NCBI GenBank assembly: GCA_015657535.1
Contig: JADHZB010000112.1
Span: 27,501-46,941, forward strand
DNA length: 19,441 nt
Direction: 5' to 3'
Origin: Nephromyces sp. MM_2019
Lineage: Eukaryota; Apicomplexa; Aconoidasida; Nephromycida
Both the position numbers and the translations under genes were made by a program. Positions 10,223 to 19,441 of the stretch are shown one piece after another; position 1 is the stretch's first letter, and the number at the start of each line of letters is the position of its first letter. The notes beneath the pieces are model-generated. The model worked only from the letters and a program-made list of their open reading frames with translations, had not been told where the DNA came from and did not search any database.

Positions 10223-11243
10223 CGTGGAAAACCGTCGAAACGCAGCAACATGGCTACGATATCTCGTTACAAAACTATGTGAAGCGTATCGTGGAAAACT
10301 CCATCTGCTGCAGGGGCTAGAAAGTAACTTTTTTTTGCTCCGAATATTTCACGCGAAAAGTCCAGTTTTTATACGGGAAACTGGCTAGCAAAGAGAGAGG
10401 GTAAGAATGTTCTTCTTCTCGGTTTATCAGCCTTGCTTATTCTTTATTTTTTGAGGCTGAACTTATAGGATTGTGAGATAAGGATCCCTATATCCTACTT
10501 AAATCTTACAGATTAAATCTATATACCTAATATGGTATTAAGTTACTTTGGTGGCAGATATCTTATACTGGCAAAAACGTAAAGCAGATGTCAAATTAAG
10601 TGTCAGGGTCACGAGTATTTGTATGTAAGTTATGCTACTAAGAATGCAGCTATAGCTGGCTCATTATCAGGTGAATACGCTGCTTCCATAGCAATTCTGA
10701 AAATTTCAGTTTTTATCCCTTAAGATACATATTATACTTTAAAGCTTTTTTGGCTCGTTAATCCTGCCTGAGGAAAATCAGAGGAGACTACAAAGGTTAA
10801 TTGAAGCAGTTAGCTAAAAATAGGTACTCACCGCCTCTTCCAGGTTGTACGGTTTCTAGAATTCCTGTTCCTAGAAAGTTTTTCAAGATCTGGCAGAAAA
10901 CTGTAAAAGTCGCATGGGGTGTCAGAGTGTATTTTTACTCCAGGGCGATGCGCTAGCATCTCCCTTGAATTTTCTCACTCTTGCCAGCCTTGATTCGGAA
11001 TTTAACAACTTTTTTACAGCCTTTAGTGTAGAAAGGTCTCAACGTGAAGTAAACAAGCATTTCTTCATATACAGTCTAGTAGCGACTGCAACTAGATCCA
11101 GGGAGGGAAGCAAGGGTCAATATACTATATTTCCATACATTAATAAATTAATGATACAAATATCATATGCAAATAACCATTTTCCGTGTTTTTTGATTGC
11201 AAGAGCTATGCTGTTATGATGGTGTCCGTAATGTACCAAACAT
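10223..11243 (-). CDS. Candidate Arg/Lys-rich protein, 5' part, four exons, family unknown
   Basis: Proposed exons on the minus strand: 11243-11237 (ATG TTT G), 11037-10939, 10889-10832 and 10307-10223, ending at donor ACG|GTATAG. Phases agree at every junction. The exon at 10889-10832 has the best signals (acceptor TTTTCTGCCAG, donor GGCG|GTGAGT). The joined frame is strongly basic: LKAVKKLLNSESRLARVRKF, then LEKLSRNRNSRNRTTWKR, then RWSFPRYASHSF and AAFRRFST. The uniform composition across three exons is the main argument for the model. No domain is recognised; a nucleic-acid-binding, ribosomal or organelle-targeted protein would fit the composition, but this is speculation. The intron 10938-10890 is only 49 bp, and exon 10889-10832 is also open in a second frame, so this model is uncertain. 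The 3' end was not found. Confidence 0.3.
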
Positions 11244-11413
11244 AGCGAGTTAAAAAAAATTAGTCGCAAAAGGGAAAACGTTTGTCGTAGACGCCTCTTT
11301 GGAATGGTAGTTTTACTCAGCTTGCACAGAGCGACGCACGTGAGTAAACTATATAATAGTTCCAATTTTTAAGAAAGGTTTTTTCTGAAAGGTGGTAAAT
11401 CAAGCTCAGTATC
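11244..11413. promoter_or_regulatory. Possible shared promoter between divergent genes
   Basis: About 170 bp separate the proposed minus-strand start (11243) from the proposed plus-strand start (11414). If both models hold, this would be a bidirectional promoter. No TATA-like or other recognised motif is assigned, and an 82-codon minus-strand open frame also crosses it. Confidence 0.2.
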
Positions 11414-12567
11414 ATGTCAGCCACCCTGAATCATGCTAGTTTGAGTGTATGTCTTTTGGTAAGTCTCTTTGTATAAATAGATTTTCCTACTTTTACAAGC
11501 ATCCAGGATAACTAGGCTCCCTCTGCTTCGGACCCTCTTTTACATTAATTTTCATTACCATTTTAAAACAAGACGCTATTCCTTCCAAGAGTTCAAACTT
11601 TCAGACTAGATATCCCTAGCAATAAGGTGGTGCAGAAAGTCAAGAGACGACTAGAGAGAAAAGTAGCAACTTCAATTTCGAAAGGCTGATAATGTATGGA
11701 ATATAGCACGAGAAAATGGTAGCAATGTTGTGGCTTGCATAATTTCTACCTAATTCCAGGAAGGGAACGGTACTTTCAAGGCAAAATTAAGCCAACATGA
11801 TAGCCCTTTTGCTTTTGAACTTATCAATGGCAAAAGTGATGTAATTAGGCAAACCTCAAGTTAAAACTCCATCAAAAAAGTCAGAAAGTTTGTCTCTCCA
11901 GAGATCTTTGTTATTGTATATATCTGCAAAGAGATTAAGGGAATTATGGAGTATGAATTGCGTAATGACTCGAAGAAGCGTGGGGTAGCGTGAGTATCTC
12001 TGTACTCTCTACGGGGAGTAAGCGCCTGGATGGGAAAAACTCTCCAGAAGTCAAAATCTATTTTTGGAATGCTGCTTCCTCGGTAATAATTTCAGTAGAA
12101 CTCGCTACAAATGATCTTTTATTTTTGGTGTATTTCTTTTTTAAAAAAAAGATTCTCACCAGGCTTTCCGGGTGTTTTCTAAAGCGTTAATACCACTATT
12201 AGACACTATTGCTGATGGGAAGCTGGACCTGCTCAAAAGCTTGGGAAGTGAAATCAATTCAATGCAAAAACACCTTTCCTCTCGTGAGTTGCGCTTAAAT
12301 TGGCCTGCCAGCTAAAGTTCTGACCTAAATAATTCAATTTTCCCTGCTTCCTGACAAAAAGTCAGCTGGTTATCGCCAGTCTATCAACGTGTACTCATGG
12401 GTTCATGCTCAACCACAAGCCTTATATTGGCGGCTTCTATCGGTGCTTTCTTTTATTATCTAGCTCTGGCTCCCCCATATCCTTCTTCCCCAAAATATCC
12501 ATATTCTTTCTTTTTCTGGATATTTGCTTCACACCGCAGTTACCTCTCATCCACGGATACTTGTTGA
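11414..12567 (+). CDS. Candidate C-terminally anchored membrane protein, six exons, family unknown
   Basis: Proposed exons: 11414-11458 (MSATLNHASLSVCLL; donor TTTTG|GTAAGT), 11760-11840 (EGNGTFKAKLSQHDSPFAF...), 11902-11950, 12048-12082 (VKIYFWNAASS), 12163-12283 (donor C|GTGAGT) and 12380-12567 (TGA). All phases agree, giving 205 codons. The first part looks beta-rich. The fifth exon is helical (AFRVFSKALIPLLDTIADGK, LLKSLGSEINSMQKHLSS). The last exon supplies a membrane segment (SLILAASIGAFFYYLAL) followed by a Pro/Tyr-rich tail and a second aromatic hydrophobic patch (YSFFFWIF). Beta domain, membrane-proximal helix and one C-terminal anchor is the order seen in p24/TMED cargo receptors, but the tail lacks their usual short dilysine or diphenylalanine ending and I see no signal peptide. 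Exons 3 and 4 are the weakest, and an alternative acceptor at 12540 gives another open exon. Introns of 61-97 bp are short for this window. Confidence 0.4.
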
Positions 12568-12652
12568 ATTTTGCTTGCTGCTACTGCTACGAGAATTTCT
12601 TTGGACATTGCTAGTCCAGCTTCCTGCGTCCGTTTCGGGCAGTAAAGCATAG

Positions 12653-14113
12653 CGAACTGCACAACATAATATTCGCCAAGAAGTTTATCGCCTGCGGGCA
12701 TGTAGAAATATTGAAATATTATTTGTTACTCTAAATGGAGAAATTCTTATGCCTAGATATGCTGGCACTCTACACCTAGTGCTTAGGGACGCTTTGAAGA
12801 TTTTAGAGTCAACTTCACCTTACCAGATCTCTAGGCCCTCCTTAGTCCTGTAGTTCAACATGGACATGAGAGCAGCATCTTTCAACTTCCCTCATATTAA
12901 TGAATATAAATATGCATCGATGACCTGGATATCACAGATTGTGTTGGTTCTGTCATTGCCTACGAAGCTATCAGTTCAAGTCTTTCCACCAAATGCAGCA
13001 TTCATCCACTTTTTTTGCTGGGAGTAGCGTGTGCGTGGGACTGGGATCATTCTCTAAGTGAGGTATACCTTGTATTGCATTTTCCCCCCATTCGTTATTT
13101 GGCTACCTCAGTACTCGTTTATGCCCCATGCTAGCTCAGTTATCTATTCATTCCTCCAGCTTTCTCTTTTTTTCGCTCATTTCTCCTGCTTTCTCTGTTA
13201 CTTACTCATTGTTTCGGCTTCTTTGTTGACACCAAGTGAATTTCAAAGGGATCACGCTTTTGTTATTCTCACAAAGCATACGCTTTCTGCAGTTACTGCA
13301 GCTTCGGTGCCCTTTGAAAGTTGAGAGTCGGTTTATAAATCATGGTCTACTACAACACCACTTCATGTGAGAATTTTGTACAGGCGAGCAAAAGATTCTT
13401 TTGAACTCTCTCCTCGTAGAAGCTACTCAATTTCCCTAGATTTTCAGAAATCCTCACTCGCGTAAATCTACACCGTCACGATACCCTATGCTATTTTCCC
13501 GCTGAAGTTGCCTCCCATCATCATCTTCAAGTGGCATCGCATGAATTGTGCTAGTGAAGGCCGCATGCCATGTTTTATTCGTTTCAATGTAGCGGCCCAC
13601 GCATATTTTTACCCCCCAAGTTTACTGCTTGAGAATGTAACCCAAAGTCTTTAATTCTTGAATCATACTACCACATCGTTTTATCAAAAAAGAATTAGCA
13701 TTAAGAAATATAAAGGTTACTCATTTGCCACATATTTCTCTGCTGGCAAAGTATTGGGTATGCCTGACTTCTAAAAGACTAGGGGTGGTGTGTGCTCATT
13801 TATGTCAAGCTTAAAAAACATCGATAACCGGCGCTGCTTAGTTTATCTAATTTCCCCATGCTGCTAATTAAATTCAGGGTCGTACTTTTAGAAAGTTAAA
13901 GCATCTACAGAATTTGTTACCTTCTGCAATTATACTAGCTATTACTCAATTTGCGAGTAGAGGTGGAAAGAGCGTTTTTTCTTTATTATGAAGTGCTCTA
14001 ATGAGTTTGCGCTACAATTCCCGAGACAGAATCACAGGTACTTGAATTTTCAGCCAAAAGCGCCTCCCACTTTCCGAAAAGATCTCCTTCATCTCGAGAG
14101 ACTTTTTTATTAG
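12653..14113 (+). CDS. Cluster of candidate exons of an unidentified plus-strand gene
   Basis: Open, protein-like stretches on the plus strand. 12653-12850 has 66 codons (NIEILFVTLNGEILMPRYAG, VLRDALKILEST). 12938-13062 reads GSVIAYEAISSSLSTKCS... and ends at donor GAG|GTATAC. 13112-13306 starts after acceptor GGCTACCTCAG and is hydrophobic at first, then TPSEFQRDHAFVILTKHTLS. 13420-13553 starts after acceptor TCTCCTCGTAG (KLLNFPRFSEILTRVNLHRH). 13961-14113 runs to a TAG stop and ends TFRKDLLHLERLFY. The second to fourth pieces keep phase with each other; joins to the first and last are not resolved. The mix of alpha-helical text without catalytic motifs suggests a helical-repeat protein, and the last piece has a faint resemblance to a RAP domain (an aromatic His/Tyr patch, then Lys/Arg-Leu-Leu); I do not claim it. 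These exons may be one gene, two genes, or partly chance. Confidence 0.3.
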
Positions 14114-14331
14114 AGTTTTCCTCGCCTGATTTTACCTTAAAATCGTAGTATTTTCTTGCCTATCGCAGAAGCTGATCACTTTAATATTACTTTTTCTGAG
14201 AGTACTTAGTCGGTTAGATTTACACCTAAAGGCATATAGAAAAAGTACCTTTATATGGTAATACCTACCGCGAAAGTTTCTAGTTTCCGTGATGAATATA
14301 TTTGCTTAGTATCCCTGCGGCGAATTCTTCG

Positions 14332-14370
14332 ACCCAATAAGAAGAAATCAACGAAAGATTGGGTTTTTTT
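14332..14370 (+). terminator. Stem-loop followed by a T run
   Basis: ACCCAAT (14332-14338) pairs with ATTGGGT (14358-14364) across a 19-base loop and is followed directly by seven T residues. It looks like an intrinsic terminator or RNA polymerase III stop, but in a eukaryotic intergenic region with no RNA gene recognised upstream it may have no such role. Confidence 0.2.
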
Positions 14371-14773
14371 GCTAGAATGGCTGTGGGTGTTTTAATCAAA
14401 CTCTCCAATTGTACTTTTACGTAGTGCTTTATGAGTAAGAGTATTTAAAGCATTTTTTTTTTATAAAAGCATATATTTTATATTAGAAGAATTGCACAAT
14501 AAAGGAAAAATCAATTAATACAAAAAATTCATTAATTTTCAAAAATCCTTACAAATTTCAGAGAAGAAGCTCTCACTCGGCTATTGCGATGACTTGGTCT
14601 TTTCTACCTGTAATGAAGGCTTTAGGTATTATTTTGTTAATCTTCTGATTTCGCCGCTTCACTGCTAAAAGTGCGAAGATTCTGCTATTGTAAACGTTAA
14701 GATTATGAGCAGAAGTTCAACAGAATGAATCCTATTAGCTTTTAAGGAGTAATTTGAAAATGAGAAAAGCTAG

Positions 14774-14881
14774 AGAGTTAGATGGATTTCTCTTGCGGGT
14801 AACTGTAAAATTCAAAGGTCGATGCTTGGAGTTTCTGGGACCCTAAACACTGATGGAGAAGCCTCTCCAGATACTCTCAAG
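14774..14881 (+). CDS. Isolated candidate exon, unknown product
   Basis: An open stretch of 36 codons, or 20 codons from the ATG at 14822. It ends at a good donor (CTCAAG|GTATGC). The residues are balanced and protein-like (RVRWISLAGNCKIQ, LGVSGTLNTDGEASPDTLK). A second open piece in the same frame (LSRREKFLPLKKNLK) ends at donor AAT|GTAAGC (GT at 15003). It might be an early exon of the repeat-protein gene starting at 15034 or the end of the gene before it; I could not join it in phase with either. Confidence 0.25.
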
Positions 14882-15033
14882 GTATGCACTCCCCCTAAAA
14901 AAAATGCTTGTATGCACCATTTTCTGGTAATAACTACGTTGGTAAAGCTTTCGAGGCGTGAAAAATTCCTCCCATTAAAAAAAAATTTAAAAATGATGAA
15001 TGTAAGCGTATTTAGGCGATTCTGGCAGTGAAA

Positions 15034-18000
15034 ATGGCGGAAAAGGGCCTTTTAAGGTGGCCTAGGATTCTCGGCTTCTGCAGTGTATTGTGCAGTACGA
15101 GCTTCTCACGACTAGCAGATCTTAAGAGCCACAGACTTTTCAGGTTGGAAGCTATTGGGTATCGAACCCATTCGGATGCTGTTTGTTTGGTGAATGAGAA
15201 TCGTCTCGAAGGTACTCAAAAATTCTCGGGATTTGGCTATCTTAAATGCCATTATGTGCATCTTCTTGTTTACAAAAGAATTCTTAGACGTCTATAAAGA
15301 ATATTTTCATATAAATTTTTACCAAAAAAGGAAACATTTAGAAGATGTTTTCTTTATTATTTTCTCAGTGAAATTGCTGTCTTGAAGATATTTGTCTTTG
15401 ATCTCTTTTGATGATGTTTTGCTTAAATTGAGTGTGTGATCTTCATATGTGTATGTGTTGCTTGAAAAATACGTAGATTTACTCAATATAAACCTACTTG
15501 TGGCAGAGTTTTACATACTTCCATTCATCTCAATTTCAAAGTCTTTGGCCCCTTTTTTGTGTGCTTTAAAATCTAGAATAACTTGTATTGTGTGTGTATG
15601 TTCATGGATGGCAAGTACCACTATAGAAAAGCAATCTGAAATCACAGAATTGAATGCTTACTACCACCAAACTGAATTTCCTTACTCAGGCGTGAATATG
15701 AGGCAAGCGAATCTTCAGTCCCCAGCGATGCGATTATTAAAGCGAATAAAAGATAAAAATACAAAATGGGGACTCTCTAGGGCCAAACACACGAACCACC
15801 TCCCTTCAACTTCCCAGAGGACAGAGCTCTGTAGTGAAGAGATATCTTCACTGGCAAGAAAGCTGATGAGAAATGTGCGTCTTGAAGACGAAATGACCTG
15901 GATTCTGCTGTTTGAAAGAGCTAGGGAAATATACGGAAACCTGGGCGATGAAGATATTTCTACTCTTTCCCATGCTCTTACCCGTCTTCATGAAAAAACT
16001 TGTAAGCCTAAACACATTCTTCAAATAGATCAGAAGAATAATTTTGTTGTTTTATATTTTGATGAAGATGAAAAGAGGATATTATCAGTGAAAGTTTCGC
16101 TGTTTTTGGAGCTAAATTTGTGATGTTTTGCGTTGGATCTTCTCGTGTGTGTGCGACTTGCTTTTCACCTTATTAAAACTAGCAGTATTTTGCATTTTTT
16201 CTCCAAAAGATGATGCATTAAGTACAGGTTTACGGCACCAAGTCAAGCTCCACTACCTATTCTCTGTGTGTGTGTTTTTTTGTGCAGCTTAAGGATGGGA
16301 ATGAGCATCAATTTTTGCATGTTTTTCTACCTTTTTGTTACTTTTTGAAATCCTTGTGTGTTGCACCTGCTGATTTTATTTTATTCGCTTGAAGACGTGA
16401 AAAAGTTTCAGAATATTCCCCTTTATCGCTGCAGCTTGACGGTGCATGCCTATAGTAGGTTTAGTTAAATATATCATCTATGTTTGAAATTCCATGTTTT
16501 TGATAGAAATAAAATACTGAAAATCAAGTCATTAAGGTTATTAATCTGAAGAGTTTTTGTGAAGCGTAGCCTGGTGTGCTGTTTTGGCCTCCAGTGCACC
16601 CCAACCACCTCGAATAAGCCATGTGCTTAGCTAACCTGAGTTTGCTTGGCTCACACACACACACACACACAAAACACCAAAGAAAAAAGTAGCACCTATC
16701 ATTTTTTGAATCTGGATTCTACTATTTCAACGAGTTTCCCCTGTTTTTGAAGCTTTTTTTTGCTGTGTATTTGGTGGAATTAACTACTGTTTTATCCATG
16801 AGTGCGAGGCTTGTGGGGGAATCTGGAAAAGTAGCGGTGTTTGTAATATGCCAGCTTTCATAGCAAATTTTGAGCGCTGTAACGATGCTAATCAAGCGTG
16901 TGTGTGTGATTTTTGTGTGTTTGCTTTGCTTGGTTTGTTTGTGTGCGTGTGTTTGTTTGTTTTTTAATTTGTGTGTTGTTTTTGCGCTTGTATGTGTGTG
17001 GGTGTATTCTTTTGTGTTCTACGTTATGCCCACGTGTTTTACTCTGTTTTAACTGGTTGAAAAGCTTATCCTTACAAAGCTGTTGTATATAGTTATCACA
17101 TTTCTTAACGTAGCATCAAAAAGTAGTCAAGGTAGTTTCGCCTCCACATTTTCCGTTGCATCTCTAGTATTTCTAATCTTTAATAGGCAGCTTTCTGGCT
17201 GGCTTATTCTACTGATATTTCCTTCTCACTGTACTTACACGCCTGAAGTTTTTGATGAAGATGTTTTTGTCTCTGCTTTTTACACACTCTTTTCAGTTTA
17301 TAAGAAAAGAGTGCAAGATTGGAGCAATTTTATCGGATTATTAACGCTAAAGAAGTTCTCTCTATTGGAAACCCGTTATGCTTACTGTTAGTGTTTTTCC
17401 TAATCTCTTCAATTTTTTATGCTTGAAACCTAGCTTTTCTCTTCTTCCCGGTGTGCAGTTTTTTGCGACAGCCTAAAAAATGATTCAATGCTCTACCCAC
17501 ATACTATAATCTAAGCTATGATCTCACACACACCGGAAGAGCAAGCTTGAATCAGGGTTTTTTCGTTTAATGTTCGTGACATGCTTAAATAACCACTTTT
17601 TCCTATTATTTTGTGATGTTTTGAGGTGATAAAATGGCTGTTTTTACGTTGGAGATGGAGAGATTTTTTATTTGCTTTATTTTGGCGTGTTTTCCAGTCT
17701 TTCATGTATTTTTTTGTGCTAATATAGAGTTATAGCTGGCTTTTTCTCCTTTTCTCGAAAAAAATTTGGGTTTTCTCTAATATACTCATTTTTTATTTTT
17801 TAGAAAACGAAATCAATTGACACTCATCCGTTTCTTTTTGAAGATGATGAAGATCGCTTTTTAGTCTAATTTCTGTCGGAAAAACTGCGTTTTCTTGTGT
17901 TCAGCCATTGCTAGTTCATTGGGGAAACTTCCATACATTAAAACTCTTGGAGGAAGGAAGTTAGTTCGACTATTGTGTGAAAGAATGATGGAAAGTCCGC

Positions 18001-18133
18001 ATCATGTCACTGCCTTTGAAGTTGCAAAGATATGGTGTGTGTTGAAATTTTTTTTTTGTGATGATTCCACCTTGAAATCAGAGTTTCTTATTAAATGTAT
18101 TAATACATATATATATATATATATCAGAAAACA

Positions 18134-18189
<56 letters not shown>

Positions 18190-19232
18190 TGTAAGCTGCT
18201 GGAAATCAGAGTCCGGGCTTGTGTGTGCTTTTCTATGCTTTCTAGAGATTGGCAAATCCTGAAACTATATAGTGTTTTTGTTCATTAGTATGTGTCGCCT
18301 TGCTCTTGTGCTAGTGGAGAATTTCTGGTTTACTATCTTCATCTTCAGTCTTTTCGTTTGGATGTTTTTCGCCGTCTTCAGTCTTCTCATATTATCTTTT
18401 GATGAGGCTAATTTATATGTGTGAAATCACTATATATATATATATCTCTAGTAATATTTTCTCAATTCTTTGCAGTGAATTGGCTGTTTCTTCCGGTCAA
18501 AAAAGCCAGGATTTGTATGATGCTGTAGCCTGGTAAGGACACAAAGATTTTGATGTTCACTATGATAGACTTTTCTAGATGAGCTTCAGTGTGCAATGCT
18601 GAATTCACTTAAAATCACCTGTTTTTGATGAATTCTGGGAAAAATAGCGTGTGTTTGCTTCGTCTATGCGTTCTGCAAGTTCTTGAGCGAAATTTCGACT
18701 GCCAAAGATTGAAGAAGCGAGAAGATCGTTGTTTTAGCATTGAAAACAGATATAATTTGAGGGGAGAAAGACGGAGGGAAGAGCAACAAGGGCTATTAAC
18801 TTCGAAGAAGGATTTGCTAAGAAAACGTCGAAAAATTCAAAGAAAATCGATAGAAATCGCAGGAAATCTATAATTTTAAGCAACTAAGCTGTTTAGAGGA
18901 AATGAAGAGATATATTGCGACCTTTCAAAAGCTTCTCAGTGCTACAGTGTACTGAGTTCAATTCAAACTCCATAGAATTCTTGAAATTTACATCTTCCAC
19001 ACACGCCTTTTTTAAATAGTATATCATGCAATTCCTCCACTTTTTTTACTTTGAAATGAATAAAACAGAGAAATTTGCTAGTATAAACGCGATTTTTGCT
19101 GCTTGAAACACGCTCCGTTGTTTTTCATCTTTTTTGTGCTCCCCTCTCTTCAGGATACTCTTGGGTGAGGTACCCCCGAAGCTCAAGCTCATATCAGAAC
19201 AAACCTGCAACGCCGACTCGCTCAAAGGAGAG
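15034..19232 (+). CDS. OPR/HPR-like helical-repeat protein, probably organellar RNA-binding, 5' part
   Basis: Proposed exons: 15034-15211, 15627-16001, 17297-17386, 17905-18034, 18476-18532 and 19154-19232, all phase-consistent, with good acceptors (TCTTGTGTTCAG, TTCTTTGCAG, CCTCTCTTCAG) and mostly good donors (GTAAGC, GTTAGT, GTGTGT, GTAAGG, GTATTC). The start (MAEKGLLRWPRILGF...) is Arg/Ser/Leu-rich and could be a mitochondrial leader. From about residue 135 the protein is tandem helical repeats: DISTLSHALTRLHEK; then ETRYAYSIASSLGKLPYI with KLVRLLCERM; then AFEVAKICELAVSSGQKSQD and LYDAVAWILLG. The A-x-x-x-L-x-K-L helix followed by a second amphipathic helix is the pattern of octo-/heptatricopeptide proteins, which bind organelle RNA and often end in a RAP domain; that end would lie beyond the window. 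An alternative start is ATG 15608, in frame with exon 2. The last exon may instead read on to a TAA near 19290. The family call is from pattern, not search. Confidence 0.6.
16652..16670. repeat. (CA)n microsatellite
   Basis: Uninterrupted CA dinucleotides of 19 bp, in the long intron of the repeat-protein gene. Confidence 0.9.
16898..17020. repeat. TG/TTTG-rich low-complexity stretch
   Basis: Sense-strand runs of TGTG and TTTG broken by short pyrimidine pieces. The 60-codon open frame that crosses it (Val/Cys/Phe-rich) is a by-product of the low complexity. Confidence 0.7.
18107..18188. repeat. Compound microsatellite (AT)n then (GT)26
   Basis: AT repeats at 18107-18124, a 12-base spacer, then 52 bp of pure GT dinucleotides at 18137-18188. 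It lies in the intron 18035-18475 of the repeat-protein gene, about 290 bp before the next acceptor. A further TA tract follows at 18431-18445 in the same intron. Pure GT of this length is likely to vary in length between strains. Confidence 0.95.
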
Positions 19233-19384
19233 GTATTCATTGTGCGAAAAATCAAGAAATCGGCCGGTTTTTTTGTGCTAAAGATCCTCTAATTTGAAGT
19301 CATTCTCTTACTTGTGGATTTGAACTTTTTGAGAAATCTCCTTATTTTTACTCTCTTAAGCGTCTATTTTTCTCTATCATTAAC

Positions 19385-19441
19385 TGCATGTCTCCTACGT
19401 TTATCCCACGATTATCCTGCATCTCTCCTGCATCTCTCCTG
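19385..19441. repeat. Start of an 11-bp tandem repeat at the right edge
   Basis: Two exact copies of gcatctctcct at 19419-19429 and 19430-19440, the start of a third at 19441, and a degenerate copy (gcatgtctcct) at 19386-19396. The array probably continues beyond the window. It is downstream of the last exon seen and most likely intronic. Confidence 0.7.

Larger units (their letters stand above)
16002..17296. other. Long intron of the repeat-protein gene, TG-rich
   Basis: 1295 bp between donor CTT|GTAAGC and acceptor CACTCTTTTCAG. It contains a CA tract (16652-16670) and a broad TG/TTTG-rich sense-strand stretch (about 16898-17020). A small open piece at 16865-16898 (QILSAVTMLIK) resembles the repeat pattern but does not fit the phase of either flanking exon. 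Confidence 0.5.

Noticed and set aside
15153..15171. tRNA T-arm-like hairpin (TGGGTATCGAACCCA) suggesting a minus-strand tRNA
   Set aside because: No matching anticodon stem, D arm or acceptor pairing at the right distances, and the sequence lies inside the first exon of the repeat-protein gene, where it encodes GYRTHS.
15449..15607. N-terminal extension of the 15.6-kb open frame
   Set aside because: No in-frame ATG, hydrophobic and TG-rich text, and good splice signals place it in the first intron.
16870..17052. Plus-strand Val/Cys/Phe-rich open frame
   Set aside because: Produced by the TG-rich low-complexity intron sequence; no splice or start context.
18035..18194. Read-through of the exon at 17905 into a Cys-Val repeat
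   Set aside because: This is translation of the GT microsatellite; the donor at 18035 gives an in-phase join to the next repeat exon instead.
18625..18873. 82-codon plus-strand Arg/Lys-rich open frame
   Set aside because: It lies between exons 18532 and 19154 of the repeat-protein gene, has no matching phase or good splice signals, and contains purine-rich low-complexity sequence.
19046..19255. 69-codon minus-strand open frame
   Set aside because: It is the antisense shadow of the exon 19154-19232, whose plus-strand frame continues the repeat protein in phase.
1..19441. CRISPR arrays, bacterial operons, insertion sequences, rRNA genes, viral genes
   Set aside because: None of their signatures was seen; the window is eukaryotic and spliced. 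Spliceosomal RNA and tRNA internal promoter motifs were looked for by eye and not found.

Overview
This window is nuclear DNA from an intron-rich eukaryote. It is AT-rich, has no long single-exon genes, and every convincing coding stretch is a short exon bounded by GT...AG signals. The best guess is a single-celled alveolate, perhaps an apicomplexan relative, because one gene encodes degenerate helical repeats of the OPR/HPR kind that are common in apicomplexan organelle RNA-binding proteins. This assignment is an inference. None of the gene models below could be tested by search or by RNA evidence; they rest on reading frame, splice signals and phase.

Layout. Minus strand, 3286 down to 1: the 5' half of eIF3 subunit i (a WD40 translation-initiation factor), in five phase-consistent exons and continuing off the left edge. 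3.3-6.5 kb: mostly non-coding, with a degenerate 18-bp minisatellite (4553-4678). Minus strand 7617-6502: a candidate membrane protein in four short exons. Minus strand 8349-7891: a 152-residue charged, coiled-coil-like reading frame. 8.4-10.2 kb: no supported gene. Minus strand 11243-10223: a candidate Arg/Lys-rich protein. Plus strand 11414-12567: a candidate single-anchor membrane protein, divergent from the previous gene by about 170 bp. Plus strand 12.65-14.9 kb: several isolated open exons that look coding but cannot be joined with certainty. Plus strand 15034-19232 and beyond: the OPR/HPR-like repeat protein with a basic, possibly mitochondrial leader.

Reliability. eIF3i is secure because the joined exons match the family residue by residue. 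The OPR-like gene is good: five splice junctions keep phase and the joined protein shows helical repeats. Its introns, like those of eIF3i, are about 400-1300 bp. The candidate genes between 6.5 and 14.9 kb need several much shorter introns (49-100 bp) and have no recognisable family, so they are offered as hypotheses.

The genes do not form an evident functional unit. One acts in cytosolic translation and another probably in organellar RNA metabolism. Introns carry GT/CA and AT microsatellites, and a short 11-bp tandem repeat begins at the right edge.
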